From NCBI RefSeq assembly GCF_900105115.1, contig NZ_FNRV01000001.1, positions 5,769,501 through 5,833,500 on the forward strand: a stretch of DNA of 64,000 nucleotides, written 5' to 3'. The notes under the pieces were generated by a model that was given only the letters and a program-made list of their open reading frames with translations, made no database searches and was not told the origin of the DNA. Shown one piece after another: positions 48,174 to 56,702 of the stretch. The number at the start of each line of letters is the position of its first letter. The stretch's first letter is position 1. The stretch comes from Pseudomonas mohnii. GTDB taxonomy: Bacteria; Pseudomonadota; Gammaproteobacteria; Pseudomonadales; Pseudomonadaceae. The translations under genes and the position numbers were made by a program.

Positions 48174-48236
48174 TATTCCTTGCTCATCCAGGTTCAACTC
48201 AGTCGGCAGCCAAGACGCGGGTTGAGGATGATCATG

Positions 48237-48273
48237 AAAAAACGCCAGTCCGAATCGGTCTGGCGTTTTTTTT
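48237..48273 (+). terminator. Intrinsic terminator after tRNA-Gln
   Basis: Stem AACGCCAG / CTGGCGTT with an inner TCCGA/TCGGT partial stem, followed by eight T. A run of A on the 5' side would make it work on both strands. From here to 48524 nothing further is recognised except the palindrome TAATGGCCATTA at 48326-48337. Confidence 0.9.
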
Positions 48274-48524
48274 GCCCGCGACAAAACCCTCCTCTGACGA
48301 TCCTTCGTTTCCCTGCGGCCACCGATAATGGCCATTACGATCCCCTTTTGGCCAATGCCACGCTATGAAGCGTCCAGCCTGTCAGCAAGAATCGGAGCCA
48401 GGCTGCCGACCCGGCGCCCCTCGAATCCATAACCAGAATCTTTGATCTTCCTTGCCCTTGGCTATTTGCGGGCCACTGCCGTCTCAAAACATAAAAACCA
48501 GAGCTGACATTGGGGAACTGATCC

Positions 48525-49625
48525 ATGGACACTATGAAACGCATTTTGGGCGCCACGGTTTGTGGGCTGACGTTGCTGGCCAGCGCCGTGCACGCCGAAC
48601 AGCGCGAGTTGAGGGTGTACAACTGGGCGGACTACATCCTGCCGTCCGTGCCCAAGGACTTCGCCGACAAGTCTGGCATCAAAGTGACCTGGGACACCTT
48701 CGACACCAACGAGTCCCTGGAAGCCAAGCTGCTGACCGGCAACTCCGGGTACGACCTGGTGGTACCGTCGAACCAGTTCATCGAAACCCAGATCAAGGCC
48801 GGGGTGTTCCAGAAGCTGGACAAGTCCAAACTGCCCAATTGGAGCCATCAGGACCCGGCATTGCTCAAGCTGTTGGACAAGAACGACCCCGGCAACCAGT
48901 ACGGCGTGCCCTACATGTACGGCACCGTGCTGATTGGTTTCAACCCGGCCAAGGTCAAGGCCGCGTTGGGTGAGAACGCGCCTGTGGACAGCTGGGATCT
49001 GGTGTTCAAGCCCGAGAACATGAAAAAACTCAAATCCTGCGGCGTGGCGATGCTCGACTCGCCGTCGGAAATCCTGCCCCTGGCCCTGCATTACCTGGGG
49101 CTGGACCCGAACAGCCAGAACCCGGACGACTACGATAAAGCCAAGGCCCTCATGTTGAAGATCCGGCCTTACGTCACCTACTTCAACTCCGCCAAGTACA
49201 TGACCGACATCGCCAACGGCGACATTTGCGTGGCCATCGGTTACTCCGGCAGCTTCTATCAGTTCGGCAATCGCGCCAAGGAGGCGGGCAACGGCGTGGT
49301 CGTCGATTGGCGCTTGCCGAAGGAGGGCGCGCCGATCTGGTTCGATACCTTCGCCATTCCTAAAAGTGCGAAGAACGTCGAGGAAGCCCACGAATTTCTC
49401 AACACCTTGCTGGAGCCGAAAGTCATCGCGCCCATCAGTGACTTCCTCGGTTATCCGAACGCCAACAAAGATTCGATTGCCCTGATCAACAAGGACATCA
49501 CCGGCAACCCCAACCTGACGCCCACCCCCGAAGCCCTGAAAACCTTGTATGTCGTGCAGCCGTTGCCGCAAAAGCTTGAACGGGTGCGCACTCGGGTCTG
49601 GACCAGCATCAAGTCGGACAAGTAG
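48525..49625 (+). CDS. Polyamine ABC transporter substrate-binding protein
   Basis: 366 residues of the PotF/SpuE type. Signal peptide MKRILGATVCGLTLLASAVHA; mature start EQRELRVYNWADYILPS; ligand-pocket motifs FDTNESLEAKLLTGNSGYDLVVPSNQF, YGVPYMYGTVLIGFN, and APIWFDTFAIPKSAKN. It captures putrescine/spermidine-like amines in the periplasm. There are no permease genes next to it, so it is an orphan binding protein here. ATG 48525 or 48534 are both possible starts. Confidence 0.9.
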   Translation: MDTMKRILGATVCGLTLLASAVHAEQRELRVYNWADYILPSVPKDFADKSGIKVTWDTFDTNESLEAKLLTGNSGYDLVVPSNQFIETQIKAGVFQKLDKSKLPNWSHQDPALLKLLDKNDPGNQYGVPYMYGTVLIGFNPAKVKAALGENAPVDSWDLVFKPENMKKLKSCGVAMLDSPSEILPLALHYLGLDPNSQNPDDYDKAKALMLKIRPYVTYFNSAKYMTDIANGDICVAIGYSGSFYQFGNRAKEAGNGVVVDWRLPKEGAPIWFDTFAIPKSAKNVEEAHEFLNTLLEPKVIAPISDFLGYPNANKDSIALINKDITGNPNLTPTPEALKTLYVVQPLPQKLERVRTRVWTSIKSDK

Positions 49626-49635
49626 CCGAGCCACG

Positions 49636-49661
49636 GTGGGAGCGAGCCGGCGCGCTCCCAC
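49636..49661. repeat. REP-like hairpin
   Basis: The perfect arms GTGGGAGCG / CGCTCCCAC surround an 8-nt loop, 10 bp after the binding-protein stop. It probably serves as the transcript 3' hairpin. Confidence 0.75.
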
Positions 49662-49711
49662 ATTTACCTGCCGGCGTGGGGCGTTCGAGTCAGGTGACGT
49701 GTGGTGTGTGT

Positions 49712-50530
49712 TCAGCGCGGAAACAGCAAGGTCACCGCCGCGCGAAAGCCCCAGCCTTGAGCCCCGTCTTCCGGACTGTCGAGCCAATAACGTGGCCCGG
49801 CCTGGATCGTCAGTGGCTGGCCGCCGATTCTCAGCAGTTGAGTGACGGTCAAGTTGATCGGTACCGACCACTGCCGGGTTTGCCAGTCGTAGGTCGATTC
49901 GGTGTTCACCCCGAACGTGGTGTAGGTGTGGGTGGTGTAAGAAAGGAAGGGCTGGAGGAAGGTCTGGTTGACCTTGTCCTTGTTATCCGGCGGACTGTCT
50001 TCCAGGCCCCAGATATGGTTGGCGAGAATGCCACGGGTCCAGCCATTCGACTGTTTGAGCGCGACGGCTGTCGGCCCGAGGCCCCATTGCTTGCTGCTCA
50101 GCAGCTTGTCGCTACCGGTGGGAATCAGCAGCGCAGGCCCTACACCGAGTATCCAGCCGCTGTCGGTGGGTTTCTTCGGCGAAAAGAAAAAGCTCTGGGT
50201 CACATCACCGATACCCGACTGGTCGGCCGCGCCATTGGGTGCCAGGCCATGCTGGTCGATGACGGGCAGGATCGTGCGCGAGATCAGGTTCCAGTCATCA
50301 TTCAGACTGAAGGGCAGCACCGGCTGAATATTGGTGACACTGTGCATGCCATCGCCCGTCGGGCCCAGCTTCTGATCCCAGTTGTATTGCACGGGAAGGC
50401 TGTACATGGCCGCGACCGGGTTGAGTGCCTTTTTGGCCAGCTCTGCCGAATCGTCTGCCAGGCTCAAGCCGCTATGCGTCGAGGCCACCAAGGTCCAGAA
50501 CAGCGTGAGTTGTACTCGTGACATATTCAT
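49712..50530 (-). CDS. Outer-membrane beta-barrel protein (transporter-like, MetA_deg-type)
   Basis: 272 residues. A signal peptide ends near SLADDSAE. Alternating beta pattern with NPVAAMYSLPVQYNWDQKLGPTGDGMHSVTNIQPVLPFSLNDDWNLISRTILPV, GIGDVTQSFFFSPKKP, GPALLIPTGSD, and a C-terminal strand WGFRAAVTLLFPR. Such proteins are annotated as neutral-zinc-metallopeptidase or transporter homologues without a proven role; the outer-membrane location is inferred from the strand pattern. Confidence 0.75.
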   Translation of the reverse strand: MNMSRVQLTLFWTLVASTHSGLSLADDSAELAKKALNPVAAMYSLPVQYNWDQKLGPTGDGMHSVTNIQPVLPFSLNDDWNLISRTILPVIDQHGLAPNGAADQSGIGDVTQSFFFSPKKPTDSGWILGVGPALLIPTGSDKLLSSKQWGLGPTAVALKQSNGWTRGILANHIWGLEDSPPDNKDKVNQTFLQPFLSYTTHTYTTFGVNTESTYDWQTRQWSVPINLTVTQLLRIGGQPLTIQAGPRYWLDSPEDGAQGWGFRAAVTLLFPR

Positions 50531-50614
50531 TCCTTGTTGGCAATTTTCCGGGAGCCTGGCACAAGCCTTTTTGGCCGCCTGAAGCCACCGCCTGTCGCTT
50601 GCGGCGATTCAACT

Positions 50615-50893
50615 CTAGAACGTGCAGACGGCTTCGGAAAACACCACTCGTCCGAACTGCGCGTTGGCATCGAGGGGGGTGATGGCCAGCAGTTGATCCA
50701 GGCGAATCTCCTGTTGACCGTCATCCGTCTCGAGGAGGATGAACTCTTCCTTCTCGCTCGAGGTGCGCGTGGTCAGCGCCTTGGCCACCAGGCGTGCGCC
50801 GTCTTTCAACTCGATATCCAGTCGATAGCCACGCATGCAGGCGATTTCCAGATAGTCATAGAGGTCGCAACTCATGGGCTGGTATTCATTCAT
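50615..50893 (-). CDS. Rho-binding antiterminator (Rof-like)
   Basis: 92 residues: YQPMSCDLYDYLEIACMRGYRLDIELKDGARLVAKALTTRTSSEKEEFILLETDDGQQEIRLDQLLAI. This matches the Rof/YaeO family, an Sm-like fold that binds Rho and blocks its RNA-binding site. It is a single gene with a short leader. A very long antisense frame overlaps it and the HTH gene upstream, but this short frame has the family signature. Confidence 0.82.
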   Translation of the reverse strand: MNEYQPMSCDLYDYLEIACMRGYRLDIELKDGARLVAKALTTRTSSEKEEFILLETDDGQQEIRLDQLLAITPLDANAQFGRVVFSEAVCTF

Positions 50894-51139
50894 GTCGATT
50901 CTCCTGGCGACGCTGCGGTTGGATTGAGCATAGACAGGGCGAGTCAGTCTTGTCTCGGCCGGCGGTATCATCGGTACAAGTACCAAAAAGCCTGCCTGGT
51001 AAAGAGTGCCCGGCAAGACAAACCGACACCGGCTCAAGGTTTTCCCTGTACCTGAGCAGGGGCGCTGTGGTGAGCGGTCGTGAAATAGACTCAACGCGGG
51101 TCTTCTGAACGCAGGAGTGACACGCGTGGCAGGATTGCA

Positions 51140-52360
51140 ATGGATTCGCTGATCACCGCCGCGGCGCAGGCGCTGGCGGCGGGCGACCCGCTCGGCGCGC
51201 TGGACCGGGTGGCGTTGCGCGAGGATGCACCGGCGCTGGCACTGCGGGGTATCGCCATGGCGCAACTGGGCGATCTGCTGCGGGCCAAGGCACTGGTACG
51301 CAGGGCAGCGCGGGCCTTCGGGCCGAAAGAGGCCGTAGCGCGGGCGCGTTGCGTGGTCGCTGAAGCCGAAATTGCACTGGCCTCGCGGGAGCTTGGCTGG
51401 CCGGTGAAGGCGCTCGACGCCGCGCGGGTCGCACTGATGTCCCACGGCGACGCCATCAACGCCGCCCATGCGCGTTATCTGCAGATCCGCCGCTTGCTGT
51501 TGATCGGGCAGCTCGATGAGGCGCAGGCGCTGCTCGCCGATCTCGATTCGGTGACCCTGCCTCCCGCGTTGCGGGCCAACCATGAACTGGTGGTGGCGGG
51601 GATTGCGATGCGGTGCCTGCAATCCCAAGCGGCACGGGCGGCGCTCGTCAGGGCCGAACTCGCCGCGCGCCAGTCCGGCATTGCGGCGCTGTGCGCTGAA
51701 GTCGACAGTGCGGCACGGATGCTCGACAGCCCGGCCGCACGCCTGATCTGCCAGGGCGAAACACGACCCCTGTTGCTCGACGAAGTGCAAGCGCTGCTCG
51801 CCTCGACATCGCTGGTGATCGACGGCTGCCGCTCTGTCGTGCGCGGTGCGGGCATGTCGGTGTCGCTGGCCACGCGTCCGATCCTCTTCACCCTGGTGCG
51901 AACCCTCGCCGAAGCTTGGCCGGCAGACGTGTCGCGGGAAACGCTGATCGCCAAGACCTTTCGCCTGAAGCTCAGCGATGAATCCCACCGCGCCCGTTTG
52001 CGCGTGGAAATCGGGCGCCTGCGCGCGGCACTCAAACCCCTGGCCAGCGTGATCGCCAGCAAACGGGGATTTGCCCTGGTCACCCGGGTTTCTACCGATG
52101 TGGTGCTGCTGATGCCACCGGTCGAAGCGCGCCATGCCGCGGTGTTCGCCTTGCTCGCCGACGGTGAGTCCTGGTCGAGCTCGGCCCTGGCCCTGGCGCT
52201 GGGCAACAGTCAGCGCAGCGTGCAAAGGGCACTCGACACCCTGGCGACGGCGGGGAAGGTGCAGTCGTTTGGTCACGGCCGGGCACGGCGCTGGGTGACT
52301 GCGCCGGTGCCCGGTTTCGCGACGACCTTGTTACTCCCCGGTCCGCTGCCCGGTGGCTAG
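51140..52360 (+). CDS. Winged-helix transcriptional regulator with helical repeats
   Basis: 406 residues, Ala/Leu/Arg-rich. Residues 1-210 are TPR-like helices (AAAQALAAGDPLGALDRVALREDAPALALRGIAMAQLGDLLRAKALVRRAARAFG...). A middle OmpR-like winged domain (WPADVSRETLIAKTFRLKLSDESHRARLRVEIGRLRAALKPLASVIASKRGFAL) is followed by an IclR/HTH-like end (VFALLADGESWSSSALALALGNSQRSVQRALDTLATAGKVQSFGHGRARRW). The gene 36 bp downstream is a beta-propeller protein, a conserved-looking pair. Target unknown. Confidence 0.75.
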   Translation: MDSLITAAAQALAAGDPLGALDRVALREDAPALALRGIAMAQLGDLLRAKALVRRAARAFGPKEAVARARCVVAEAEIALASRELGWPVKALDAARVALMSHGDAINAAHARYLQIRRLLLIGQLDEAQALLADLDSVTLPPALRANHELVVAGIAMRCLQSQAARAALVRAELAARQSGIAALCAEVDSAARMLDSPAARLICQGETRPLLLDEVQALLASTSLVIDGCRSVVRGAGMSVSLATRPILFTLVRTLAEAWPADVSRETLIAKTFRLKLSDESHRARLRVEIGRLRAALKPLASVIASKRGFALVTRVSTDVVLLMPPVEARHAAVFALLADGESWSSSALALALGNSQRSVQRALDTLATAGKVQSFGHGRARRWVTAPVPGFATTLLLPGPLPGG

Positions 52361-52395
52361 GATGAACGCCACAACCCCTAGCGAGGAACACCTTC

Positions 52396-53028
52396 ATGAA
52401 ACAGTCAGCCGCCGAAATTCTCCGTGAATATGGTCCTTTTGCCGATGTCGACAAGGTGCACGGCCTGACCTGGGACGGTCAGCAGGTATGGTTTGCCAGC
52501 GGAGAAAAAATCAACGCCCTGGATCCCGACACCGGCAAGACCCTGCGCTCGATCGACGTCGCCGCCCATGCCGGCACCGCCTTCGATGGTCAGCACCTGT
52601 TCCAGATTGCCGAGGACCGCATCCAGAAAATCGACCCGCGTACCGGCCGGATACTCGGCACCATCCCGGCCCCCGGTGGCGGCAACGATTCAGGCCTGAC
52701 CTGGGCCGAAGGCACGTTGTGGGTGGGGCAGTATCAGGCGCGGAAAATCCATCAGATCGACCCTGAGACCGGGGCGATTCTGCGCACCATCGAATCCAAC
52801 CGGTTTGTCACCGGCGTGACCTGGGTTGAAGGCGACCTGTGGCACGGCACCTGGGAAGCCGAAGAGAGCGAACTGCGCCGCGTCGATCCACACTCGGGCG
52901 AAGTCCTCGAAAGCCTGAAGATGCCGGCCGGTATCGGCGTGTCGGGGCTTGAGTCCGATGGTGGCGCGCGGTTTTTCTGCGGCGGTGGCACGAGCGGGAA
53001 GGTGAGGGTGGTACGACGGCCTTCATGA
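52396..53028 (+). CDS. Beta-propeller protein (glutamine cyclotransferase / Vgb-like)
   Basis: 210 residues built of repeats around VHGLTWDGQQVWFAS, GTAFDGQHLFQIAEDRIQKIDPRTGRILGTIPAP, SGLTWAEGTLWVGQYQARKIHQIDPETGAILRTIE, and VTWVEGDLWHGTWEAEESELRRVDPHSGEVLESL. Each 45-50-residue repeat ends in a D-P-x-T/S-G turn typical of propeller blades. No signal peptide, so cytosolic. Function unknown; likely co-transcribed with the upstream regulator, and may sense or process its ligand. Confidence 0.75.
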   Translation: MKQSAAEILREYGPFADVDKVHGLTWDGQQVWFASGEKINALDPDTGKTLRSIDVAAHAGTAFDGQHLFQIAEDRIQKIDPRTGRILGTIPAPGGGNDSGLTWAEGTLWVGQYQARKIHQIDPETGAILRTIESNRFVTGVTWVEGDLWHGTWEAEESELRRVDPHSGEVLESLKMPAGIGVSGLESDGGARFFCGGGTSGKVRVVRRPS

Positions 53029-53171
53029 TGGTCGAGTCTGCGCCGGGTCAGGGCAATTGTGGGTGTGAGTCGGCTATTTCGTACCAACTCGCCTTCGAGA
53101 CGACACCGTAAAGGGGACGAATTTATTTATTGCCTTTACCCAAAAAACAAATCTTTCTCTGAGAAAAAAAC

Positions 53172-53195
53172 TCGATTTTTCGTACGATAAATCGA
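53172..53195. promoter_or_regulatory. 24-bp near-perfect palindrome centred on TCGTACGA
   Basis: The arms TCGATTTTTCGT / ACGATAAATCGA are complementary except for one pair. It lies between convergent genes, 37 bp from a bidirectional terminator, so it is not an obvious promoter operator. It could be a protein-binding site or the scar of a lost promoter. Confidence 0.4.
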
Positions 53196-53231
53196 AGAAG
53201 TGAGGCTGTTAGGCTTTTGTATGAGCCATAT

Positions 53232-53262
53232 AAAACGGGCGACCTACAGGTCGCCCGTTTTC
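53232..53262. terminator. Bidirectional intrinsic terminator
   Basis: The perfect 14-bp inverted repeat AAAACGGGCGACCT / AGGTCGCCCGTTTT has T-rich flanks on both strands. It serves the minus-strand gene ending at 53265 and probably the plus-strand gene ending at 53028. Confidence 0.92.
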
Positions 53263-53264
53263 AT

Positions 53265-53537
53265 TCACTTCGCAGCCTGCGCCCTCAACCGCCGACCGAT
53301 CACATCCATCAAATCACAACCGTCACGCAACGGTATGGCGAGCAATTTTGAGAAGTCGGATAGTACGACTGTGTCGCAGCCGATTTCTGCGCGAAAGGCG
53401 ATGTTCTCCAGCACTTGGGTGACAGTGCGAATACGGTAATCCGCCATTGCTTGAAGGACATCTAATGGCGCTTGGGTGTCGATGAGCAGTGCTGCCGGGA
53501 TCAAGTCGATTCCGGTAAGGGGCATGTATCTATCCAT
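53265..53537 (-). CDS. Small hypothetical protein (possibly DUF3077-like)
   Basis: 90 residues, MDRYMPLTGIDLIPAALLID then TQAPLDVLQAMADYRIRTVTQVLENIAFRAE, LSDFSKLLAIPLRDGCDLMDVIGRRL. The layout (a short beta hairpin then two helices with an AP.DVL..MADY motif) recalls the small DUF3077 proteins abundant in P. fluorescens, but I cannot confirm membership. ATG 53537 with GAGG 9 nt upstream fits. Its leader carries the structured element at 53599-53671, and a strong terminator follows. Confidence 0.6.
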   Translation of the reverse strand: MDRYMPLTGIDLIPAALLIDTQAPLDVLQAMADYRIRTVTQVLENIAFRAEIGCDTVVLSDFSKLLAIPLRDGCDLMDVIGRRLRAQAAK

Positions 53538-53598
53538 AGGTGAAACCTCGTTTAGTTTGCTGAGACTGCCAGCAGATCGTCGCCAAACGAAATGGGGT

Positions 53599-53671
53599 GG
53601 CAGTTGTACGCAGGTTGGCGAACCGGAAACGAGTAACCGGCAGACCCGAAGGTCTCCCGCGCACAACTGCC
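53599..53671 (-). ncRNA. Structured leader element: 13-bp outer stem enclosing three hairpins
   Basis: The outer arms are GGCAGTTGTACGC (53599-53611) and GCGCACAACTGCC (53659-53671), 12 of 13 paired. Inside, reading on the plus strand, are GGTT-GGCG-AACC, CCGG...CCGG and the perfect AGACC-CGAA-GGTCT. The result is a cloverleaf-like multibranch that could form in either strand's RNA. It is about 60 bp upstream of the minus-strand gene at 53537. It might be a cis-regulatory RNA, a repeat unit, or an sRNA. A minus-strand frame across it (53552-53791) also stays open. Confidence 0.4.
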
Positions 53672-53880
53672 ATAAAAAGCAGTTTTGCGGATGCGGCGGC
53701 GCCTGCAAATAAGCAGATAGCTCTCGCACTCGTTAGTCAGGTCGCCAAACCCGGTCGCCATGTGGACGACGGGGCGGACTATAAGCTTCATCGTTCCAAC
53801 GTGGCAAGGTGGCTGATTCCGAGGTTGGCGTAGGAGCTTTACTGTGCGCAGCGTTGAGTGAATTTGCTGGGCTGGCGTAG

Positions 53881-54060
53881 TCGATATCGCAATCTATAGC
53901 TTTGCCTTGGCCTGCGATTCATCGATGGCGGATGGAACACGCCGAAGTGAACGACGAGCAGGTGCTGGTGCTGTACCAGGCCAACGTCAACAATCGCCTG
54001 GCCAGCAACGGTGCCCTGATCCAGGGCAGCGAGCAGCGGGTCAGCAGTCGACAGCCTTGA
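53881..54060 (+). pseudogene. Possible C-terminal gene remnant
   Basis: An open frame after the stop at 53878 encodes ...RMEHAEVNDEQVLVLYQANVNNRLASNGALIQGSEQ followed by RVSSRQP and TGA. Codon use looks protein-like, but there is no start with a ribosome site and no recognised domain. It may be the tail of a decayed gene. The surrounding 53672-54267 interval otherwise holds nothing I recognise. Confidence 0.25.
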
Positions 54061-54081
54061 AGCCGCCTTCTCGGGAAAAAC

Positions 54082-54112
54082 CTCCTACAGGTGCGTGTAA
54101 TGCCTGTAGGAG
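54082..54112. terminator. Perfect 10-bp hairpin, terminator-like
   Basis: CTCCTACAGG and CCTGTAGGAG surround an 11-nt loop, 22 bp after the stop of the remnant frame. No T tract follows on the plus strand. On the minus strand it is preceded by the 3' end of the gene at 54268, so it could serve that gene. Confidence 0.5.
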
Positions 54113-54267
54113 TCACGCATGGCAGCGTCCTGAGGGTTATATGGCCTTGTAATTGACTCCCTCATCTTCAACGTGACCGTGTCGACTCCTTACATTGCTC
54201 AATGCTTTCGCTTACTTCCAGAATGACAACCGTTAGCCGAGCCGCCGGCCAAGCGGGCTCATTCGAT

Positions 54268-54729
54268 TCAATGCACTTGATCGCTGGCTGAATTCCCTTG
54301 GCTAAAAATGACTTCGTGGTCTTTCGTGATTGTTTGCTTAAGGTTCTGACCAGTGACACCCAACAGTTGGCCGTCTTGTAAATAGGTAACTTCGACGTGG
54401 CCACCGCCAAGGAAATCCATGCGATAAATGCGTGTCTCATTCACAGTCCGCATTTCAAATGACTCGATCTCGGACAAATCCCGGATACCTACCGATTTGG
54501 CGACAAGATTTTCGATGGATATATCACCATCAATCATGCTTATCGTCACCCCGTCCGGACGAGTAACCCTTACACCACCCTCAATTCTTTCCACGAAGTT
54601 TCCATAAGAATGGGCTTCAATAAAATTGCCGTCGTGGTCTAACTGAATAATGCTTTCACCCTCCAACTTTGGCTCTGACGGGGCTGAATCAAAGGCTATC
54701 GTCACATCGTCTTTTTTATCTTCACTCAT
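54268..54729 (-). CDS. Hypothetical protein, acidic
   Basis: 153 residues, notably acidic and less GC-rich than its neighbours: MSEDKKDDVTIAFDSAPSEP, then short strand-rich repeats (GNFIEAHSYGNFVERIEGGVRVTRPDGVTISMIDGDISIENLV, RTVNETRIYRMDFLGGGHVEVTYLQDGQLLGVTG). The pattern suggests a beta-rich fold. No ribosome site is evident, and the frame is open only about 10 codons upstream of the ATG. I recognise no family. Lower GC and remnant sequence next to it suggest acquired DNA. Confidence 0.5.
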   Translation of the reverse strand: MSEDKKDDVTIAFDSAPSEPKLEGESIIQLDHDGNFIEAHSYGNFVERIEGGVRVTRPDGVTISMIDGDISIENLVAKSVGIRDLSEIESFEMRTVNETRIYRMDFLGGGHVEVTYLQDGQLLGVTGQNLKQTITKDHEVIFSQGNSASDQVH

Positions 54730-54803
54730 TGTGCTGACATCAGCGTCTCGGCGCAGGAACTATCAAAACATTCCTTCGCCCCGAGGGAGAGCCATCAGGG
54801 GCT

Positions 54804-55664
54804 TCAGGGCGTCCCAAACACCATCGTCCAGTAAACCCCCTCGTCACTGCGCGCGTCCGTGGCATAGGCCGCGCCGACCTGGGTGAACATCGGGTTCATC
54901 AGGTTGGCGCAATGCCCGGGACTGGCCAGCCAGCCGGCCATGGCTTTGCTCGGTGAGCCTTGGCCGGCGGCGATGTTTTCGCCAATCTGCCGGCCACGGT
55001 AACCCGCAGCCCTGGCCCGGTCAGCGGGCATGTCGCCATCGGGGTCCTGATGGGCGAAGTAGTTACCGTAGGCCATGGCCTTGCTATGGCCTTGCGCCGC
55101 CGCGCCAAGGCTGGCATTCCACGACAGTGGCCGTGCGGCGGCAAAGCGCTGGCGCCCGCAGAGGCGTGGTTTTGCGCGGGCGGCATTGACCTGCGCGAGC
55201 AAGGCTTTGCTGACCGATCGCGTATCGTTCAACTGACGGTCCAGCACGGGTTGCGCCATGACCACTTGCCATTCGCTGCGGCTGCGACTCACACCGATGT
55301 CGGCGTACTGGCTGTCCAGCAGCGCCGAGCAATGCTCGCTCTGAAACAGATCGAACGCCTCTTCGGCATCCTGCGCACCGACCACACGGATGGAGCGCAC
55401 GGCCACCGCTTGATAGCCATTGGATTTCAACCGGTCGCGCAAGCCACCGCCGTAGCCCACGGGCAGGGCCAGGCTGGATTTCAGCGCCAGTGGCGACAGG
55501 CGTTGAGCTGGACGTCGCTCACAGCGCTGGGGGTGGGCTCGATAATCGTTGATCGCTTCCACCAATTCTCGCTCGGCACTGGCGTGGGCGGGATTGGCGA
55601 TCAGGGGAAGCAAGGTAAACAGGCACAGCGAAGAAAAGCGCAAGACAAGGGCGGTTTGGCGCAT
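54804..55664 (-). CDS. Secreted CAP-domain (SCP/PR-1-like) protein
   Basis: 286 residues. Signal peptide (RFSSLCLFTLLPLIANPAHA). Two CAP-like halves: a degenerate N-terminal one (ELVEAINDYRAHPQRCERRPAQRLSPLALKSSLAL, FQSEHCSALLDSQYADIGVSRS) and a canonical C-terminal one (LLAQVNAARAKPRLCGRQRFAAARPLSWNASLGAAAQGHSKAMAYGNYFAHQDPDG, IGENIAAGQGSPSKAMAGWLASPGHCANLMNPMFTQVGAAYA). Extracytoplasmic role unknown. Its two-domain arrangement is typical of pseudomonads. Confidence 0.85.
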   Translation of the reverse strand: MRQTALVLRFSSLCLFTLLPLIANPAHASAERELVEAINDYRAHPQRCERRPAQRLSPLALKSSLALPVGYGGGLRDRLKSNGYQAVAVRSIRVVGAQDAEEAFDLFQSEHCSALLDSQYADIGVSRSRSEWQVVMAQPVLDRQLNDTRSVSKALLAQVNAARAKPRLCGRQRFAAARPLSWNASLGAAAQGHSKAMAYGNYFAHQDPDGDMPADRARAAGYRGRQIGENIAAGQGSPSKAMAGWLASPGHCANLMNPMFTQVGAAYATDARSDEGVYWTMVFGTP

Positions 55665-55934
55665 GGTGCGGACAGCTCTGATGAGATGACAACGATGAGG
55701 GGTGGATTTGGCGCCGCTCTAAGACTGGCGCCCCGGGACTTGGTTCACGGGGCGGGCGGGCATTTTGGCGGATGGGGAGGAGCATCCGACGGACGTAGCG
55801 GATGTTGTTTTTTTGCCTGTACGGGGCTCAGACGGCCTGGGTGTCAGGGTTCGGTAGCGGCCAAACGATGGAACACGCAGTCATGCGCGACGATGTCCTG
55901 GTCGCCGGATCAACGGTCGTTAAACCTTCGGTCA

Positions 55935-56699
55935 CTACAAACCATCCCCCAACGCCTTCAGATACTCCGGGCTGTCGCTGATCGAGTTGTGTCCCGTGCC
56001 TGCAATCACCTGCAGCGAAGCCACGCCCCGGGCGAAATGGCTGTACAGCAGCCGCGTGCTTGAGCCTGGCACCACTTCGTCATGCTCGGCCGCGATCAGC
56101 CGCGTCGGCACCGTGATGCGTGCGGCATAACGCCAGGACTCGAATTTGTCCTTGAGCAGCCACTTCACCGGAAACCAGTGGAACTGCCGGGCGGCGAGGC
56201 CCTCAAGGCTGTTGTAAGGCGTGATCAACACCAAGCGTGCCGCCGGGCGTTGGCTGGCCAGGCGCACGGCCACCCCCGAACCGAGACTGCGCCCGACCAC
56301 CGCGACATGCCCATGAGTGGCCTGCACGGTGTCGAACAAGGCCAGGGCGTCGCGGGCAATGGCCTCTTCCGAGGGCGAGCCAGTGCTGCCGCCGTAGCCT
56401 CGGTAGTGCAGCAAATACAGGGCGTAGTCGGGGAAGGCCTGGCTGAACTCTGGCAGGTTGCGCGAAACGTCCTCGGCATTGCCACCGAAATAGATCAGCG
56501 CATTGGGGCCGTCGTGGGGCCTGACGGAAACCTGGAGCTGCGCGTCGTCGACGGGCAACGTGAGCAATGTCTCGCTGGTCCCGATAGCGCGGGGTTGCGG
56601 GTAGTAGATCAGCGCGCGCTGAAACACATACAGCGCCCCGCAGAGCGTCAGATACAAGGCGGCCAGGACGACGATAAGCAGCATCAGGTTGCGTGACAT
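55935..56699 (-). CDS. Membrane-anchored alpha/beta hydrolase
   Basis: 254 residues. An N-terminal transmembrane anchor (MSRNLMLLIVVLAALYLTLCGALYVFQ) is followed by the serine-hydrolase core: YFGGNAEDVSRNL, LHYRGYGGSTGSPSEEA, nucleophile elbow GRSLGSGVA, Asp in AAEHDEVVPGSS, His in GTGHNSISDSPEY. Resembles the BEM46/YfhR-like hydrolases of the inner membrane. The start is uncertain: ATG 56699 has no clear ribosome site and lies right after a palindrome. Confidence 0.82.
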   Translation of the reverse strand: MSRNLMLLIVVLAALYLTLCGALYVFQRALIYYPQPRAIGTSETLLTLPVDDAQLQVSVRPHDGPNALIYFGGNAEDVSRNLPEFSQAFPDYALYLLHYRGYGGSTGSPSEEAIARDALALFDTVQATHGHVAVVGRSLGSGVAVRLASQRPAARLVLITPYNSLEGLAARQFHWFPVKWLLKDKFESWRYAARITVPTRLIAAEHDEVVPGSSTRLLYSHFARGVASLQVIAGTGHNSISDSPEYLKALGDGL

Positions 56700-56702
56700 T
56701 CG

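Noticed and set aside
47977..48335. Minus-strand ORFs over the tRNA (containing GFEPTH and LDSNQR-like strings)
   Set aside because: These are antisense readings of tRNA-Gln, a well-known source of spurious ORFs.
50894..52276. Minus-strand 553-residue open frame across the HTH gene
   Set aside because: Gln/Arg/His-rich antisense translation of high-GC coding DNA; only its last 92 residues (Rof-like) have a family signature and their own start.
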